Shown here in pieces: positions 10,364-20,104 of a stretch of DNA of 64,000 nucleotides. Each line of letters opens with the position of its first letter. Within the stretch, counting starts at the first letter, position 1. The notes below the pieces were generated by a model. The model saw only the letters and a list, made by a program, of their open reading frames with translations, searched no databases and was not told the DNA's origin. Origin of the DNA: Phytophthora hibernalis (lineage: Eukaryota; Oomycota; Peronosporomycetes; Peronosporales; Peronosporaceae); contig JAAKBF010000345.1 in assembly GCA_012656075.1 (NCBI GenBank), forward strand, positions 115,986 through 179,985, written 5' to 3'. Both the position numbers and the translations under genes were made by a program.

Positions 10364-11275
10364 TCATTCGGCTCTAGGGTTCAAGTCGAATGCAACGTTG
10401 CGTTCGCGCCGAACTGCGCAAATGTTGACATGCTGCATCTGAATGCCTTGGAATTTCACGCACGTGGTACCGGTGACTGCAACAGCAGCGATCTCGCCGT
10501 CTCGCTGCATCTCGACGGAGCTAACTCCGACGAGTTTCCAGTAGCAGTATCGCTCCAAGGCACCAGCTCCGAGGTCAATTTCTTCCATGCGTTGAAGCTT
10601 CAGGTCCACGTTTTGCAGTCCGTCAGCAAGCGGTTGCCACTGTTTGATCAACGAGGCTTGGACAGTTGTTGTATTATTCCGAGGTGCAGTGGAGACGACG
10701 TCACTGTCACGTTCACGTCGAAGTCGCGTGGTTCTTCTCATCTCTGCTGGCTCGCTCTTCCGCTTTTTCTCGGTGGAAGTGGAGATACACGAAGTCATCT
10801 CGTCATTGTGGTCCAGCCATCCACCGTATTCTGGGTCAACCAGCGCGTAGTGCAGACTTTTCACGGCGAACTCACGGAAGATCTCCGCATGGCCACGCTG
10901 CAGGGTACTACCATAGCCTATCACACCAAAGGTTCCAAGCTCACAAGAAAGCTGCTGGAGATATTCATATCGCTCTTGACGCTCGCGAACAAGAAGACCA
11001 AGTGCGTGCTGCTGCAGATTGCGCTTTAGCCTCGTCTTGCGGCAGGACTCGCGGTTCCGAAGACGGCGCTTGACCACGGAAGACACTGCCGGGATGGGGG
11101 CTGCATCGTACTTGTTGGTGAGAGGTAAAACATCTACCTCGACGGCGTTAGCTGCGTCCAGCAGCGCCGTGAACGTCGTGAAACCCTCTTGAGTGCTCGT
11201 ACATTCCACGATGTCATTGCTCGGAGACAGGCTGAGGTGAGGCCGCTCCAAGGAGAATCGGTATGCATCTGCCAT
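10364..11275 (-). CDS. bZIP transcription factor, oomycete type
   Basis: Intact 303-residue frame. The basic region lies at about residues 68-86 (Arg-Arg-Leu-Arg-Asn-Arg-Glu-Ser-Cys-Arg-Lys-Thr-Arg) and keeps the Asn-x7-Arg signature (Asn74, Arg82) that contacts DNA. It continues into a short amphipathic helix with leucines (about 86-112) as the dimerisation zipper. The downstream part, with a Phe-Arg-Glu-Phe-Ala-Val-Lys-Ser-Leu block and a Pro-Glu-Tyr-Gly-Gly-Trp-Leu-Asp segment, resembles the C-terminal region of other Phytophthora bZIP proteins as far as I recall. No membrane segment is present. The gene is convergent with RTF1. The target genes cannot be inferred. Confidence 0.75.
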   Translation of the reverse strand: MADAYRFSLERPHLSLSPSNDIVECTSTQEGFTTFTALLDAANAVEVDVLPLTNKYDAAPIPAVSSVVKRRLRNRESCRKTRLKRNLQQHALGLLVRERQERYEYLQQLSCELGTFGVIGYGSTLQRGHAEIFREFAVKSLHYALVDPEYGGWLDHNDEMTSCISTSTEKKRKSEPAEMRRTTRLRRERDSDVVSTAPRNNTTTVQASLIKQWQPLADGLQNVDLKLQRMEEIDLGAGALERYCYWKLVGVSSVEMQRDGEIAAVAVTGTTCVKFQGIQMQHVNICAVRRERNVAFDLNPRAE

Positions 11276-11614
11276 GGTTTCGGTGGCGTTGTGTTGCGAA
11301 AGCTTCGTCGTAACTTGGTCACGCTCTTGCTCGAGTACGAGGCTGTGCCTTCGCCGTCTACTGCTCTACTGTGTCGGGACGCTACAGCAGAAGTGAAGAT
11401 GGCCTTTTGTCAACATGTCGGTCTACCTCTTAAACAAAGACGGACTTTCTCAACGTGGAAGTGGCTTCGACCAAGGAAGCCAGCCCTCGCAAGTAACAAA
11501 CAGGGCTGGGACATTGCTGTGTTACCTGTCCTGAGCCTCACATTGTTGGTTGCGAGTGACGCTCGTCTCGGGTTGTGATGGATGGAGCTGACTTTGGTGC
11601 AATCTAACATCGCA

Positions 11615-11895
11615 GCTTGAAGGACTTGACAAGAGACTCCAACTGAGAGTCAAACGCTTGCTTTTGAGCGATGAGCTGGATGTCCGTGGCGACTCTGTAG
11701 CTTGACAGGCCGACGTGGCGTGTATGGCATTCTGAAGTGGACAAGCAGCGTTGCTGCTTTTCGATCTCACAACGCCGAGATCTCAGCGACTAGAGGGACA
11801 GCGTCAAATTCCATTACCCTGTACTCTCTTCACAGATTCATGAATGCATCTTCGTCTATGCCCCTTCTCAAAAGACCAACTTCAAACTAGACGGT
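11615..11895 (-). pseudogene. Possible decayed coding relic, identity unknown
   Basis: On the minus strand, from about 11890 down to a TAG near 11615, two or three frames taken in turn give protein-like stretches separated by in-frame stops near 11840 and 11777. The last stretch ends with a Gln/Leu/Ser-rich helix (Phe-Asp-Ser-Gln-Leu-Glu-Ser-Leu-Val-Lys-Ser-Phe). I do not recognise it, and with this many stops it may be chance. It lies upstream of the bZIP gene. Confidence 0.2.
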
Positions 11896-12929
11896 CCGCG
11901 AAGAGGTTTGCTGCCGAAATGGAAGTTGTGTCGCAGCATTATTGCCGCTTCAAGTCCCCAACTGGTGACACAATTCACGTTGCCTTCGACCCGTCATGAT
12001 CAGAGACTTGCACGTCTGGGCGTTGAAAAAGCAAGTGCATGCTTTTCTAGACGGGAACAAGCCACCACGATAGTTTTATGTCTGTGGTCTATTTTGCTAA
12101 CGTATAATAGTGCTGCTGGCATGCTGGTACTAGTATCGTAATCGACACGTGACCCGGAGTGTGGAATTAGCCTTTTATCAAAGAGTGGTAAGTTATCTTT
12201 AAAAATATTTTTTCGAATTTTGAGAGAAAAACATTTTTTTACCGATAAACCCTGTCAAATCAGATAACAATGGCAGTGAGAGAGCCAGCCCGGCTTTGTG
12301 AAAACTCAGTGGAGATGGGCGATACAAATTTTAAAAATATTTTTATATCTTTTTATTTTATTCAGAGTAAAAATATTTAAATAGTTTTACAGAGTTCCCC
12401 GGCAAAGGGAGAAAGGTGAGACCAATAAATTATTCCAGGTTAAAATATTTGCAAACGGATTTGTATCGCGGTAGAGCAAGGCTTTGTGACAACTGTACTA
12501 ATTTTGCAAGGTAAATAACTGATTACGGTTCTCCTTTTGCTGGGGAACTCTGTACTGGGTGGTCACCGCCTCCATTTAATTACCAGTATGCCGTGGGGAA
12601 TTTTTATCAGACGTGGCTATTAATAGTAGCCGTAAATTTATTTGTGGATATGGCTCATTTTATCGGAGACAAAGGCACACAATAGAGCAAAAACTACTTG
12701 GCGTTTCCTCTTCAAACTTCGTCAGTGTGCTGAGTATATCTTAGGCTCATCGTGGGAGCAATTTCAGCATCATCGGCAGAGGTGCCAATTAATTAAGCAA
12801 CTTGGACCAGAGAAATTATCCTTTTGTCACATCTCATGGTGAGATCCACATTTAAAAAAGTGAATTTTAATCCTTTTTATAAGACGCGTGTTACAGGTTC
12901 AAACCAGAATCTACTGAAACTTACTGGTC

Positions 12930-13150
12930 CCTTTTTCTACATCGTATAAACTTTCAATTTGTCTTGAGGAGGGATGTCATCTTTCAACAAATCATGAAAG
13001 TCGGGGAAACTACACCCGACCCACACCCTTGAAAACACTGAGAGTGATGACACAACCCTAAGCCGAGCTAGGTGTGACCCTGCGTGCTGCGCACACGGAT
13101 GTTTAAACTGCAGACGTTGTTTCGGCTTGCCGAGCGAATTGGCTTTCACC
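12930..13150 (+). repeat. Dispersed repeat, partner at 62685-62960
   Basis: Shared blocks in the same order with 62685-62960 include TCGTATAAACTTT, GACACAACCCTA, GTGTGACCCTG (GTGTGGCCCTG at the partner) and GTTGTTTCGGCTTGCCGAGC (one difference). The two copies are diverged and in direct orientation about 50 kb apart. No coding capacity is evident; it could be an LTR or transposon fragment. Confidence 0.65.
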
Positions 13151-13413
13151 CCTCTTCCTCACAGGGGGATGGGTGGTTTGTACCACTAGCAATTTCCTTT
13201 TCTAATTCATCACGCCACGCTATTTTAAAACGTAGTTAATAAAGTAACGACGACTCATTTTAAACTCCAAATTTTGGACTTAATAATTTACAAAGGTTTA
13301 CTAATTCGGGGTCTAATAGTAGACCTCATTCGTTTAAAAATAGGACAGCGTTTCAGTCTTTGATCGAAATATTGGCCTTTTTATACACAAAGTCAAGGTA
13401 TCCGGCGGACGAA

Positions 13414-13448
13414 GATATAAGACTGACCCTCAGGGTCGGTCTTATATC
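13414..13448. repeat. 17-bp inverted repeat (hairpin)
   Basis: GATATAAGACTGACCCT is followed after one base by AGGGTCGGTCTTATATC; the arms pair with one mismatch. It lies in a gene-free stretch and has no T-run, so I see no reason to call it a terminator. Confidence 0.75.
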
Positions 13449-14945
13449 GAGTCTTGATGCTGCATGACACGTTTATTTAGACTTTCAATGTATGGGTTTG
13501 CGTGAAAGGACCCGATTGCCGGTCAGAGCAGCGGCATTCGGGCCTTTGCAAAGAAAATGACGTTTTGATTCAGCGCATCAAAGCCTTTGAGCGCTTCATG
13601 AAGGGTTCTCGTAGCCCAGCCGTCGAGGACCGGACCTACGAAGCGAACAATCTGCGACTCCCGCTGATAGTCAGTGCGGTGGGGCGAGTTCGGTGTTTGA
13701 GCTGCCTCGAGCGCCTGATACCCCCGACTTGATCTTTGGTTCCGCGATACCCGCTCCGTTGTGCCCCGTCGGCAGTTAGGAATCCGTCGGCAGGCTGCGG
13801 CACGATAGGGGTTGGAGTTTCACAGCGGGAGGATGGAGGAAGATAACACTAGTGTTTACCAGTAGGTGTAATCCAGTCCGGAGTTCACTAGGCAGCAATT
13901 TCAGACATCGAAGGAAATACAATCTCACTTCACTCTCTTCACTCATGAAGGGTTCATTAGCCATTTGTTAGAAATCCTGATTTAAGGATGAAAGTTTTCA
14001 AAATTCAAGGACAATTTTAGTTTTTACGATCGTAAAAAGAAAATGCATACAATTTCTAAGTTATTTCAAAATATTTGAATTTAGTTTTTACCACTGTCGC
14101 ATTGAATCGGTGTGTCTTACTGAATCCGGTATGCCCGTTCTAACTTCTGTCCTTACACCAGCAGCTATTTTAATATTTAATACATTTAGCTTAAAACTCA
14201 CGGTCCAAGCCTAGAAAACGCCGGATTTTTGGAGGCCAGATTTAAAAGGTCGTATTCTTCAGGAACGGCATCCATGTACATGTACATGTACTGAGCCAAC
14301 CGTGTGCGGAACACATGCACAGCTCTCGGATTTGCTTGCTGGAAACGACTGTACATGTTAATGAAGTTTTTGTATGTTTGACTACATGTACCAGTTTATA
14401 AAAAGAGCTGCAAGTTGCGGCTGGGCCTCGCCGGGCAGTACCGGTATGGGCAGCGCAGTGCCTGCACTATGTAAAGAATATACATGTAACGTTATAATAG
14501 CTTGGACTCTGGGCCTATTATAATAAAACGTTCGGCATCACATCCTACATGTACTGTACAGAATAGGATACCGTACCGTTACGATGAGTTACGTGGATGC
14601 ACTTTGAGTGGTCCAATACAGTACATGTTGCTTACGTCCAGCAGTGGTGGGAAAATACCGTAATCATGATCATGCCAAAATGCTGTGTCCACTTCCTGCA
14701 AGCGGAAACAACGCGACCAGGTTCAAGCCGCAAAGGCTCAAACCGGTACCGGTAAGCTTATTAATACATGTACATGTACTTCATCATAAAGCCACGAACC
14801 TGGTCGAATCGTCATGGACCATGGCATCACACTTCGAAGTTAGTTGCTAACTTGAGTGTGTGTACTTTTTAAAAGTATTTTCCGTAATAATATTTAAATA
14901 CCGAGCTGTAATTCATGTACACTGTACGCGTATTTTGTACCACAA

Positions 14946-15293
14946 TAGTGGTTATCACGGTTGGAAAGTATGTTTGAGCAGCCAATAAGATCAAACCTTC
15001 GTGTACCGTCTTTTAACTCTAACCTTCCGGCAAAAAGACGAAGGTTTGAACAGGAGGTGAAGGTTTGACCTGATTGGCTGCTGTGTTTGTTTGGGAGAGG
15101 AAGACAAGCAGAAGCATCGATCACACCGTCTTCCCCGCGACTTCAGTCGTCCTCCTCGTCCGTGTCGGACAAATACCAGCCAGTATAGCGTTCTGGAGAC
15201 CGACGGGGATCAGCGAGACCCTCAGTTGAAAGTTGAAGGTTTGATTTGATTGGTTGGTGATACATACATACTTTCTAACCGTGATAACCACTA
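14946..15293. mobile_element. 348-bp MITE with TA target duplication (Tc1/mariner-type)
   Basis: The left end reads TAGTGGTTATCACGGTT (14946) and the right end is its inverse (ending CACTA at 15293); the terminal inverted repeat extends about 27 bp with one difference. TA flanks both ends, as for Tc1/mariner elements. A subterminal block (AGCCAATAAGATCAAACC and variants) also occurs as inverted copies inside. The element has no coding capacity. It ends 170 bp before the RxLR-like gene. Confidence 0.75.
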
Positions 15294-15396
15294 ATGTATT
15301 AAAATTGTACACTTGTTAGGTACACTATCACCATCTCACTATCTCCTCCCGCACTCTGATCGAGAAAGTTTTGGGCGGAGACTCTCCGCTACCAAT

Positions 15397-15408
15397 TCAT
15401 TCCAGAAT
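15397..15408 (+). promoter_or_regulatory. Initiator-like element of the RxLR-like gene
   Basis: TCATTCCAGAAT fits the oomycete initiator TCATTYYNCAWT with one mismatch, 56-67 bp before the ATG at 15464. Confidence 0.5.
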
Positions 15409-15463
15409 CCACCCCAGACGCCCAACATCAGTTGTTACAGTACCCCGCCCAAGAATATCAGCC

Positions 15464-15850
15464 ATGCATCGAAGCCTCTTCCTACTGGTTGTGATCCTCG
15501 CCTTCGTAGCACACTGCAGGACCATCGTGGCTGCCGAAGAAGCTGTCCAGATCAGCAACCTGATGACTGACTCCGACCAAAACCTTGGCACTGAAGCCCA
15601 CCGCAACCTGAAGGGAAGCAAAACGACTAACACAGCTGTTGTGGATAGCGAAGAGCGAGTTGGTTCCTCAGTCCCTAACTTCGGCATGCTTTCTGGATTG
15701 TTGAAGCTCCCCAAGCTCCAAGGCCTCGCAAAGCTCCCTTTGATTAAGCAGCTCCGTCAGATCAGCCAAAAGTTTGGCAAGCACTCTGGCACCGCATTCC
15801 AATGGCTCATGAAAAAGCTCCATGGCAACAGCGTCAATGCAAACATTTAG
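15464..15850 (+). CDS. RxLR-like secreted effector candidate (RxLK-EER variant)
   Basis: 128 residues. The ATG at 15464 directly precedes a classical signal peptide (hydrophobic core Leu-Phe-Leu-Leu-Val-Val-Ile-Leu-Ala, probable cleavage after Val-Ala-Ala, about residue 23). About 30 residues later comes His-Arg-Asn-Leu-Lys-Gly, a degenerate RxLR (RxLK), then a Glu-Glu-Arg motif about 20 residues on. The C-terminal half is rich in Lys/Leu amphipathic helices with one Trp. RxLR-EER proteins are exported by Peronosporales and many enter host cells to modulate immunity; whether this one does cannot be told. It shares His-Arg-x-Leu-Lys-Gly and the same layout with the gene at 57508-57900. It sits between a MITE and a hAT element, typical of gene-sparse effector regions. 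The frame is intact. Confidence 0.75.
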   Translation: MHRSLFLLVVILAFVAHCRTIVAAEEAVQISNLMTDSDQNLGTEAHRNLKGSKTTNTAVVDSEERVGSSVPNFGMLSGLLKLPKLQGLAKLPLIKQLRQISQKFGKHSGTAFQWLMKKLHGNSVNANI

Positions 15851-15970
15851 ACCCTGGACACCAAGATCGAAGCAAGGGAAGGATGCAATAAAGATATTTT
15901 CGTTGTTGTCCGCCCTTTCAATAAATTCAGTTTTGAAGTTCAACATAATCTCGTCACTCTTTTATAAAAG

Positions 15971-18003
15971 CAGTGCCCGGAAAAAAATAATTTAATGTCA
16001 AAAGTAATGATGTTGAAGCTTGTAAATAATTAACTATTGGATGAGAATACCGTGAAGTATTATTGAAATTCGAACCAATATACTACTTTTGGTTTTGAAC
16101 CGGTTCGGTCACACGGACCGAGCCAAAACTGTGTTCAGTGGCTGCGAAAGCAGCAGCGATGTAGGTGATAGCAAGGCTTGCTATCTTGCTGCAAGCGGGT
16201 CCTATAAGCGCCCATCCCGCTCTAGAAGATTCGTTATTCATTTTGCAATCCTCCCAAGCCACCATGGTCACCACCACCACCACCCGCGACCTGTGCCACT
16301 TTTTCTTTTCTGCTGACAAGGATCATCACTTCGTCTCCAACGGCTGTGGAACGCGGCGCAAGCAGCTCCTTCAGTGGCTACGCCAATCTGATGAGCCACT
16401 TGAAGGATAAGCATCCCGATTTCAAGCGGGATTACGAGGTCCACCTGAGCAGACAGGCGGGATCTCTTTCGGTGCACGGGTTTGTTAGCCCAGAGGCAGC
16501 CAACATGTACCGCTGGATGAAGTGGGTTGTTTTCCGCAACATGCCTCTGTCTGAGGTCGATGATTCCCTCACTAGGGCTATGTCCAAGCTGAAGCCTGTT
16601 TGCTCGAAGACTCTCAAGACCTATCTCGCCGCCACTGTCGTGGCCGTAGAGCGCAAGATCACCGCTGAATTTTCCGGACCTTACGGTATCATGTTCGACG
16701 GGTGGACCCACTACTTGGAGCACTATGTAGCTCTCTTTGCTGTCTAGTGGGCCGACGGTGAGTTGAAGCAGCCGCTCTTGGCGATCGCAAGGGGACCAGA
16801 CCGCCCAGTCGCACTGCGAGTTCGTGAAGAAAATTGCCGCCATTTTTGGCCAATCACCGGAATCCATGGCGTTTCTGATTGGCGATAATTGTGCCACGAA
16901 CCGCGCGGCTGCGACACGACTGGGGTTCCTCTGATTGGTTGTGCGTCGCACCGGTTCAATTTGGCTGCCAACGTTTTCTCGAAGCGCACATGGATGAAGT
17001 GGACGCAGTAAGCTCCTTGATTCTGGCACTACGCACGGTCAACAACCGTGCTGCCCTGCGGCAGCACACGGAGCTGACACCGCTCCGCCCCAACGTGACG
17101 CGCTGGAGCTCGGTCTAAACCATGATCTCTCGGTACGTGCGCATTCGTGATGGTGCAAAGAAAGTGGAGCCTGTTTTCGATAGTATCCCCAAGGCAGCGA
17201 TGCATCGTCGGATCGAAGCCCTCTGAAGGACCTCCGCGTTTTTGACAGCGTGACGGTCAAGCTGCAAGCGGAGGATTTGTCGCTCGCGGATGTGCGTGCG
17301 CTGTTTGACTCCGTCATAGAGCGGTTTCCCACCATGAAGGCTTATCTCAAGGCGACTGCCAATGTCGTGCACTCACCGGTATTTGAAGCAGCAGCAGTCA
17401 AGGTATACTACTCTGTTGCTACGTGGTTGATACTGCTAATATTAATTGGATGTACTATTTGCTGACAGGCTATCAATGGCGAACGGCTGTCTGTCGCTCA
17501 GCGCGAGGCCATTAAAACGTTTGATAAGGCGGTGATGGTCTCCGGTGCGAAGCGCAAGAGAGGCCTCGAAGAAGCGGACAAGCAGCAAGAAGAGGACTTT
17601 GCCACTGCTGTCCTGAGAGAAAGGACGAAGGTGACAGCCACTCAGACGTCGCCGCTGTACTCGGACCTGCTGCTCCAACTGCCTCCAACGAGCAACCGCT
17701 GTGAGCGGCTGTTCTCGCAAGCGAAACTGGTGGTGACACCGCAGCGAGCGTCGCTGCTACCGGTTAACGTGGAGATGCTACTCTACTTGCGTACGAACAG
17801 AAGCTACTGGGACGTCGGCACTGTTTTTGATGTACAGCAGCAGATGTGAAGTTGTTCTTCAACCTGAGGTGGCTAGTCGTAAGTACAAGCAATACATTGA
17901 TATTTCCCAATAATTAACTATTCCTCGTCAAGCGTACGCCGTTAACTATTATTGTGGATCGGTGCAGGTCAGATAAATATGATACGGTATTTTCCGAGCA
18001 CTG
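15971..18003 (+). mobile_element. hAT-family DNA transposon, copy 1
   Basis: The left end CAGTGCCCGGAAAA (15971) is answered by TTTTCCGAGCACTG at the right end (to 18003), giving hAT-type terminal repeats beginning CAGTG. It contains a transposase relic. A near-identical copy lies inverted at 35519-37502. I do not find a convincing 8-bp target duplication; the right end abuts another inverted-repeat element. Confidence 0.7.
16264..17849 (+). pseudogene. hAT transposase relic, copy 1
   Basis: From ATG 16264 (CCACC before it) the reading runs through a BED-type zinc-finger region (Cys-His-Phe-Phe-Phe ... His-Leu-Lys-Asp-Lys-His), a catalytic-region block (Asp-Gly-Trp-Thr-His-Tyr), a Gly-Asp-Asn-Cys-Ala-Thr-Asn block, an Arg-Trp-Ser-Ser block and the C-terminal hAT dimerisation motif (Ser-Asn-Arg-Cys-Glu-Arg-Leu-Phe-Ser-Gln-Ala). 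An intron of about 65 nt (17402-17468, GTATAC...ACAG) is present. In-frame stops occur at 16745 (TAG) and 17116 (TAA), and both are also in copy 2. Relative to copy 2 this copy additionally lacks single bases near 16369, 16374, 16924, 16975 and 17223, mostly in homopolymers. It cannot encode active transposase as written. Confidence 0.75.
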
Positions 18004-18006
18004 ACT

Positions 18007-19056
18007 CCGGGTATACGAACACCCCGAGTTCCAGTTACTTGGTCAATTTTTATCATTTTAAAAGGTGCGGTTTTGACACGCGTTCTAGAACGCGCTGAGA
18101 AAGAGCTGGCATGCGCAAACACTCTCGTTTTTGCACTTTATAGGGTGGCTCACATGCAAAATACCACTTTCAGCAGAGGGCCAAATTATACGAACGCTGT
18201 CATCCCAATACAAATCTCTTTATTAAATGAAAACCTTTTAAAAGTGATATAACTTGAGATTTGTAAGCAACGAGTTTCCGTTCGTCCGTAACTAGACAAC
18301 AACAATTGAAGAGCCAACAGCCCCCGATGCCAAAAACTACTCCGGGCCTACGATCTCGAGCCTAATCCAGCTACATCGCCAAGATAAAACAACGTTCCAG
18401 CAGAAGATTGCGAACGCTCTCAAGCGGTTCAAGCTCGATGCAGGAGGATTCCCATGGCTGTCAGCGTTATTGGAGCAAAACATTTATTGTTGTAGGTATT
18501 ACCCTCACAGTGTGTAGCTGTAGCATCATTGTTGGAGCTATATTGAGGGAGAAATGAACACCAAAGGACGGTCGCCTAATAGCGCCATATTATCCGTGTG
18601 ATTTGATACACAAACCCATCTGGATTGAGTTTTTGATTATACTGGTAGCTTCTCGTACATGCAAGACGGCTCGTCGGCATCACCGCTCCGTTCGTATTAA
18701 GCTTGTCAAGTAGAATTACTTACCGCTTATCATGTTCACATACACTTTTGGGGACAAACACGCGCCGTAGGCGTTATCGGAAACTGGCCTCATACAAATC
18801 ACTAGTAATATCACTTTGAGCCAGTTTCAATTAGTATATGAATTTGTATGAGATTCCAGCGTTCGTATATTTTGGCCACCTGCCAAAACGGTTTTTTGTA
18901 TGTGAGCTACCCCTCAATCTCTGGAATGCGCAGTGTTAGCCTATAACGATAGATGATTACCGTATTCAACACAACATATCCAAAGCACACCTCTCAACTC
19001 CTTCTAGAAGCTGAGTTATTTGCAAAAGTAGGGGTGTTCGTATACTTTTGGCCCGG
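18007..19056. mobile_element. Degenerate inverted-repeat DNA element
   Basis: Three pairs of inverted blocks are arranged symmetrically: 18007-18025 with 19031-19056 (TATACGAACACCCC), 18142-18162 with 18893-18913 (GTGGCTCACATGCAAAA and variant) and 18178-18200 with 18862-18885 (ATACGAACGCTG). The centre contains an open frame of about 75 codons (18287-18517) I do not recognise. The pattern suits a decayed foldback or Tc1-like element; the family is uncertain. It abuts the right end of hAT copy 1. Confidence 0.5.
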
Positions 19057-20104
19057 CGTGTACATGTGGTGTGTGAATAATTCCATACGTTTGGGGATGC
19101 ACTACAGATATTGACGCTCTTGCCTAGTAAATAGAAAAATGATGATGCCACATCATTTTGGTTATTGTCCGGTATTTATATCTAACAGGACACCCCGCCA
19201 GCGCGGACTTCCAGTAGAGTGGGACGACGTGATCCAGGCTACGACGGATACGAAGCTGATGCTACGGCCCAGACCGTGGGACCAGAACGAAGTGGACACG
19301 CAGACTGGGCGGCTGACGTACGGACGAAGGGAGGCGAGTTGTGGGCGGCTGATGAGTGGGTGGCCGGTCAGCGGCCGCGCGGCCCGAGATCGAGCTCACT
19401 TCGAAATCTGCGCCGTTAGACGCAGAACACAATAACAGCCCGCGTTGGAGAGCGTGGGGACGAGTGGATAGCAAAGCGGCGACGGACACGCAACGGGACG
19501 GCACAGAACCACAGTACGGTATTATACAAATAAGGTAGGTGTTTCTGTATCAAAGGCAGTCACCGGCGCGGGTACAGACGACGTTCTGGACCCGAACGAC
19601 CAACGGACCTTGGAACTTCCGCTTCGGCTAAAAAACCAACATCCGACGTGCTGGGTTTCCAGACACGCTACATGGTGGTTATACAGGGCGACATTTCACG
19701 AGAATTGGCGAAACTACAACTGCAACGGGCGAAGCTCGAGGCTGCACGAAGATCGAGTCGAGTACGGACGAATTGGCTCCCTTTAGGTTACGGTTACGGT
19801 TACGGTTGAGTACGGGCTACAGCAGTTACACTAAGTTTCGAAATGTCGAGGACGAGAACACCAACGACGCCTCCGGGAGTCGTGACGCGCTCACAAGGTT
19901 CACCAGGAACACCCAGCACCGGACAGGCCACGACGGATACGATGGCGACGAGTACTACGACGTCGACGGCGACAAGCACCACTGACACGGCCACGCTAAT
20001 CACCGTGCGCAGTGCGACGACGGGAGACCCATATTGCCAACACTGGCAACGCCAAATAGGCAACGACACCGACAACGGGTGCGGCAACGGTCCCTCCGCA
20101 ACCC

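Larger units (their letters stand above)
11900..14945. other. AT-rich gene-poor stretch
   Basis: About 3 kb with no supportable gene. It contains a dispersed repeat at 12930-13150, a hairpin at 13414-13448 and a cluster of TACATGTA-type palindromes between 14270 and 14930. A short open frame at 13502-13732 has a weak coiled-coil look (Glu-Asn-Asp-Val-Leu-Ile-Gln-Arg-Ile) but too little support to call. Confidence 0.5.

Noticed and set aside
13502..13732. Small open frame with coiled-coil character as a gene
   Set aside because: Short, no start context or domain, lies in a gene-poor stretch; insufficient support.
19787..19808. Telomere-like GGTTAC repeats
   Set aside because: Only about four short units inside the gypsy leader, and the unit differs from the TTTAGGG-type telomere of oomycetes.
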